Origin: Epiperipatus broadwayi | Taxonomy: Eukaryota > Onychophora > Udeonychophora > Euonychophora > Peripatidae | Assembly (NCBI GenBank): GCA_028023455.1 | Contig: JAQFVV010012498.1 | Location: forward strand, 2,883,001-2,947,000 | DNA length: 64,000 bases | Reading direction: 5' to 3' | Shown: positions 61,990 to 64,000 of the stretch, piece by piece | Layout: each line of letters begins with the position of its first letter | How positions within the stretch are numbered: position 1 is the stretch's first letter | Translations under genes and position numbers: made by a program | Notes under the pieces: generated by a model | What the model was told of the DNA's origin: nothing | The model's input: only the letters and a program-made list of their open reading frames with translations | Databases searched by the model: none

Positions 61990-62200
61990 TTACAAACCTT
62001 TTTTTTTTTTTTAAAATGTTACTTTTATTTCAAACAAGTAAAATTAAAAACAGATTTCCAGAAAAATATTATTTTTATTTTTAAAATATCAAATTAAAAA
62101 CACATTAAAAAAAAAAAACCTTTATTTTTAGTTAAAAGAAATGAAATTAAAAACAGATTTTTTGTAAAAAAAAGGTTACTTTTATTTTAAAAAAATATTT
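61990..62200 (+). repeat. Degenerate tandem repeat, about 55-bp unit
   Basis: Three to four imperfect units share attaaaaacagatt(t/tt), a poly-A or poly-T run and gttacttttattt. Poor conservation, no function apparent. Confidence 0.5.
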
Positions 62201-63852
62201 GTATTGAATTGCATGCCATAATAATAAAAATTAGGTGAATCGCTACTTTTATTGTAATTAAAAAAAGGTTATATACAATTATTCTAAAATATGTTAGATT
62301 GAAATGCACACCAGGGATTGTTGTATTGAATCATTTTTGTTTAGCAACAACCCCATCAAGCAGGATATGGTGGCTAAACGACCATTACCATTTATAATCT
62401 CAGGTTACAAAAATGCAACAGAATTAAAAGATAGAGAAAATATTGAATATTCAGAATTTAGTGTTAAAACTATAAATATTTTCAATTTATTACTAATATT
62501 GTATATGATTAGGTTTAATCATAGGGAAATGCTAGCAGAGAGTTATATAAAAAACAAAGTGCATGTTGTATATGCATTTACATTATAGAATAATATTGAT
62601 TAAATGTATACATTTATTATTTGTTTTTAGTAAACATTTATTCTTGGTCATGTCAATTTACAAGAATTAGGAGACGTGTTCACCAAAATTTTTTTATTAT
62701 TTATTTTTTATGGACAGTTAAAATAGCCCTGTAACATAAGTCCAATGAAGATGTTTGAATAATAAATATTGTCTTGGTTGTAAATAATTTATATTTTGCC
62801 ATATGCCCTTTAGATAACTCTCATTATAAGCCATTATAAAGATATTTATTTTACATGGCATGCATTTTTAATTATATTATAGATTTAGTTACACTGGTGA
62901 ATAATATTTGGTAATGTGAGCCTATGTATTTCTTAATAATTCTATTGTTTAATTATCTTTATAAAGTATTTCGATTCTGATATTTTTTAATTGAGATATG
63001 CAATATACATACTATTGTGAAGAGGTGACTTAAAATTATTAAGAAAATTTAGAGCTATGATCAAGAAATTAATCCAATAATTAGACCTTTTATTAAATTT
63101 TGCAGATAAAATTCATTTCTAAAACAATATACCTCTAAATCATAAACACACACACTAGTTAAATTTATAGCAAATGTTCCCACAGATTTCATTTTTCTGT
63201 AACACTTGGGGTTTAGTATCTTTCTAATAATCTTCACTCCTATATTAATTTAGATCAGATAGCTTGAACTTTTAAAAATTATTGATTTTTCTGAATAATA
63301 AGATTGTTATTTTTTGTAAATGGCTATAAGATATTGTAAGTTTAGTATCTTCCTTTATAAAATTTAAGCTATCTACCCAAACTGTGTAGATGTTCTACAA
63401 AAATCTGTCTAGTAGAGCCTAAAATACCTTTATTTTAAAAAATTGTTTGACTGTGCTAGGCAAATAGCTATTCAAGTTAAATGTTGTATTTATACTTTCT
63501 TATTCTTTCATAATCTTCACATAATTTGGTTATATAATAGGGAGGAGTCATCTTTTTTTTTCTTGCAAGTCTAACATATTTAATCTAGTCATCATTTTTT
63601 TTTCTTATACCTTTTCTATATTTTTATTAATAGCTTCCTGATATTTTTTCCTATTTTGACTTCAATGTAGCAGTCTTGGATAAATGCAATTTATTTTGTT
63701 TTTAATTTGCGATCTCTGTAAGACTTTATACTAAATCATTCACTTTTTCATATCTTGGTTGTTGTTTTTGATGACCACATTCTGAATAGTCAGCCCAATT
63801 TCCTAATTTTTTTCTTTCGTATTGACCATCATGTTTTTTGGTCTTAAACCCA
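62201..63852. other. AT-rich DNA, no gene recognised
   Basis: A 94-codon plus-strand frame at 62304-62588 (MHTRDCCIESFLFSN start) has no recognisable motif. The rest is AT-rich. A minus-strand frame at 63726-63923 overlaps the candidate exon at the right edge and is probably its shadow. Confidence 0.4.
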
Positions 63853-64000
63853 GAAGTAAAGGCCAGTAAAAATAAGGAACTGGATGACATACAAGATAAT
63901 AATAACCAAAGTAAGCTAAACATTGCACATCAGGCAGCACCAGCTCAGCTCTATGAGCAAGAGAGATTAAACAATGAAAAAGAGGATAAGAGAATTGCAG
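63853..64000 (+). CDS. Possible exon running off the window
   Basis: After an acceptor-like site (ttggtcttaaacccag, ending at 63852) the plus strand stays open to the end, at clearly higher G+C than its surroundings. It reads EVKASKNKELDDIQDNNNQS, then LNIAHQAAPAQLYEQERLNN, then EKEDKRIA. It is rich in Asn, Gln, Lys and Glu, hydrophilic and helix-prone, possibly a coiled coil at the end. No family recognised. It could be a host exon or the start of another gag- or ORF1-like protein. Confidence 0.33.

Overview
This window looks like accessory, repeat-dominated DNA from a metazoan, probably a large and very AT-rich invertebrate genome. The evidence is low G+C (about a quarter by eye), long (TA)n, (GA)n and GATA/GACA-type microsatellites, and at least four retroelement classes: Ty3/gypsy LTR elements, RTE-like LINEs, Penelope-like elements (PLEs) and a tRNA-derived SINE head. 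The species cannot be fixed from sequence. No complete host gene is recognisable. A few GC-richer open frames, at 26898-27146, 44759-45001 and the right edge (63853-64000), could be exons or repeat-derived coding pieces.

Layout. 1-3.2 kb: a decayed minus-strand gypsy element (PBS-like site, gag with coiled coil and broken zinc knuckle, integrase C-terminal remnant). 7.6-12.4 kb: the best preserved element, a minus-strand gypsy element with two near-identical 1.36-kb LTRs, a tRNA-Lys primer-binding site and an intact gag, but no pol. 12.9-13.7 kb: LINE 3' fragment. 14.4 kb: hairpin MITE. 16.4-19.8 kb: a decayed RTE-like LINE (endonuclease, linker, RT, C-terminus) interrupted by a cluster of palindromic MITE copies. 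20.3 and 26.1-26.4 kb: further LINE 3' ends. 21.1-21.9, 27.0 and 53.2 kb: PLE pieces, two of them carrying GIY-YIG-type sequence. 23.3-31.7 kb: what looks like one 8.4-kb inverted repeat resolves into two solo LTR-like insertions (about 2.5 kb each, opposite orientation, each with its own 4-bp target duplication); they differ by a flipped segment of about 260 bp. 37.6-38.0 kb: a third minus-strand gag remnant. 38.4-44.6 kb: three LTR-type insertions in a row, separated only by (TA)n tracts; the middle one is a solo LTR of the 7.6-kb family. 45.2-45.9 kb: a 414-bp-period direct repeat in which each unit carries a candidate type I hammerhead ribozyme. 46-64 kb: mostly AT-rich non-coding DNA with microsatellites, a 176-bp perfect-type MITE and a 725-bp (CTAT)/(CTGT) array.

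How the parts relate. TG...CA elements repeatedly sit in (TA)n with ATAT/CTAT-type 4-bp duplications, so alternating-TA DNA appears to act as an insertion hot spot. The most unusual items are the tandem hammerhead repeat (retrozyme-like), the gag-only gypsy element with no visible polypurine tract, the palindromic splice-donor motif conserved in its LTRs, the flipped segment between the paired solo LTRs, and the intact GIY-YIG-tail-like frame at 27 kb.
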